Source of the DNA: DATJGF01 sp035495315
Lineage (GTDB): Bacteria > Verrucomicrobiota > Verrucomicrobiia > Limisphaerales > UBA8199
DNA length: 64,000 bases
Assembly (NCBI GenBank): GCA_035495315.1
Contig: DATJGF010000177.1
Coordinates: 29,167-93,166 of the forward strand
Direction of reading: 5' to 3'
Shown: positions 63,041 through 64,000 of the stretch, in pieces
How positions within the stretch are numbered: position 1 is the first letter of the stretch
Layout: each line of letters opens with the position of its first letter
Made by a program: the position numbers and the translations under genes
Notes under the pieces: model-generated
Told to the model about the DNA's origin: nothing
Databases searched by the model: none
What the model saw: the letters and a program-made list of their open reading frames with translations, nothing else

Positions 63041-64000
63041 CTACACGCTGGGCATGGTCGACTCACCGATCGATAACTGTTTGCCTTGCGTGGCGAATGC
63101 CGGTCGCGCCGGCTGCAAGGCAAAACGTACCAGCCAAAACAACGGAATCGCTGCGAGCAGGCTCATCCCCGCGTCCACGCACAGCAGCCCGGTCGCGCCG
63201 AAAAATCGGTAGCCCACGCCGTCAAACCAGGTCATGTAGACAATAGCCCCGTTGATCATGGCGGCGAACAAGCCGAGCAAGGTGCTGGCGACCGGGTTAT
63301 CCTTCCCGACCAGCTGAAAACCCAATGCCGAAAACGCCGCATAGCAGGCTCCGGCGCTTGCATTATAGGCGAGCACGCCGAGGGTAAATGTGGTGGCCGT
63401 GTGTGCGGCGAATGCCATGCATAAGCCGCAAACCGACGCCGCGATTCCGGCGCAGAGGTACAATCTTCCGCGGTGAACCCGATCCGCTAAAAAGCCGCCC
63501 AGGACCGACCCAAGCGCGCTGGTAATGGCACAACCCGCACCTGTCACCCAAATGACACGTTGTGGTTGCGTCTGAAAATCTTTGCCCAGACCGGAAAACA
63601 AATTGATCGCTGCAGCACAACTGGCCGGCGAAAGAAACAGAGCGAAACCCACCAAACATTCGCGCCTCCGGCATGATTCCCATACCTTGCGCCAGGTTTG
63701 GGTAAACACCCGTTGAATCTCGAACCCTGGCTGGCCCGGGGTCGGCATAAACGGCAAAAGAAATACCGGCAGGAAACATAGGCAGGCGAAAACCAGCCCG
63801 GCCGTGCGCAAGGGTATGGCCTCTGCCATCTCCAGGAAGATCATCGCTCCGAAAGCTCCTCCCCCCAGATTAGCGGCGTTGTTCCAGCCGGAGACCTTCC
63901 CTCTCAAAGTGTCCGGCAGAAAGCAGGCCTGCCAGCCGGTAAGTGCGGAGCCGTAGAGGACGATTGCCAATTCCGCAAGCAGCAACAAACCTGCGAACAG
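63041..64000 (-). CDS. MFS transporter (partial, cut by window end)
   Basis: About 319 residues are visible and the frame is open to base 64000, so the N-terminus lies outside. Several hydrophobic segments are seen, e.g. AAINLFSGLGKDF, then VTGAGCAITSALGSVLGGFLADRVHRG with the MFS loop motif, and YLCAGIAASVCGLCMAFAA. The repeated GWQACFLPDTLRGKVSGWNNAANLGGGAFGAMIF resembles the AmpG/PAT-like peptide transporters, but the class is uncertain. It transports a small solute across the inner membrane. The RraA-like gene follows after the hairpin cluster. Confidence 0.8.
   Translation of the reverse strand: MFAGLLLLAELAIVLYGSALTGWQACFLPDTLRGKVSGWNNAANLGGGAFGAMIFLEMAEAIPLRTAGLVFACLCFLPVFLLPFMPTPGQPGFEIQRVFTQTWRKVWESCRRRECLVGFALFLSPASCAAAINLFSGLGKDFQTQPQRVIWVTGAGCAITSALGSVLGGFLADRVHRGRLYLCAGIAASVCGLCMAFAAHTATTFTLGVLAYNASAGACYAAFSALGFQLVGKDNPVASTLLGLFAAMINGAIVYMTWFDGVGYRFFGATGLLCVDAGMSLLAAIPLFWLVRFALQPARPAFATQGKQLSIGESTMPSV

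Noticed and set aside
62866..63123. N-terminal extension of the RraA frame
   Set aside because: It is translated hairpin repeat; RraA family proteins start near the chosen ATG at 62865.
1..64000. tRNA, rRNA, riboswitch or insertion-sequence genes
   Set aside because: None was recognised by eye in the gaps. A covariance-model scan could find small RNAs that I cannot see.

Overview
The window looks like a chromosomal segment of a Gram-negative, soil or aquatic member of the Verrucomicrobiota, most likely the Pedosphaera/Limisphaerales side. That placement is inference from gene content: an LpxC-FabZ fusion (LPS-type outer membrane), squalene-hopene cyclase, 3-keto-disaccharide hydrolase (DUF1080) and PQQ-propeller proteins, a DUF2961/GH172 glycosidase, TIGR02597- and TIGR03118-like secreted proteins, a huge YDG/MBG-repeat surface protein, and short hairpin repeats at gene ends. 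No 16S rRNA, tRNA, phage, insertion sequence or CRISPR array was recognised.

Layout. 1-7.0 kb: the end of a molybdenum hydroxylase operon (Moco subunit, then an FAD subunit with a four-cysteine insert), an HtrA-type lipoprotein protease, a degenerate receiver-like protein, a URO-D-family protein and a sugar-porter MFS transporter. 7.2-16 kb: a 1,972-residue secreted multidomain protein whose YDG domains contain an exact-period 750-bp duplication, a secreted partner, an SMP-30-like protein with a Tat signal and a BON-domain protein. 16-27 kb: Ku, AsnRS, a sugar-binding protein coupled to a GH172 protein, a second two-gene molybdenum hydroxylase (IorAB type), and the primary sigma factor with a good terminator and a candidate promoter. 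27-32.6 kb: a TIGR03118-like protein, an ArsA-HSP20 ATPase with a small partner and an RlmM-like methyltransferase, then an orphan DNA methyltransferase.

32.8-46.5 kb is mostly housekeeping: rpsP-khpA-trmD-rplS (rimM absent), hisS, an HU/IHF protein, shc-pyrD, dapF-dapA-dapB, folK, a nucleoside-type MFS transporter, maf and an M20 dipeptidase. 46.6-57.3 kb is mainly envelope and replication: a giant AsmA-like protein, a GT2 glycosyltransferase, lpxC-fabZ, rsmI, a remnant of a nucleotidyltransferase module, an OmpA-like protein, CvpA and DNA primase. 57.5-64 kb is accessory: a DUF1080 protein, a PQQ propeller, an uncharacterised diiron ferritin-like protein, an RraA-like protein and an MFS transporter cut by the window edge.

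The strongest unusual signals are: (i) a family of hairpins with three-base TCT/AGA loops and covarying stems, clustered just after stop codons at about 21.8, 45.0 and 62.9 kb, plus other inverted-repeat families at 42.2, 57.4 and 61.8-62.1 kb; (ii) the 750-bp duplication in the surface-protein gene; (iii) an internally deleted nucleotidyltransferase behind an intact small partner gene; (iv) the ArsA-HSP20/small protein/methyltransferase cluster; (v) a 468-residue protein with a complete diiron motif set. Products were assigned from recognisable motifs in the translations; no database search was run.
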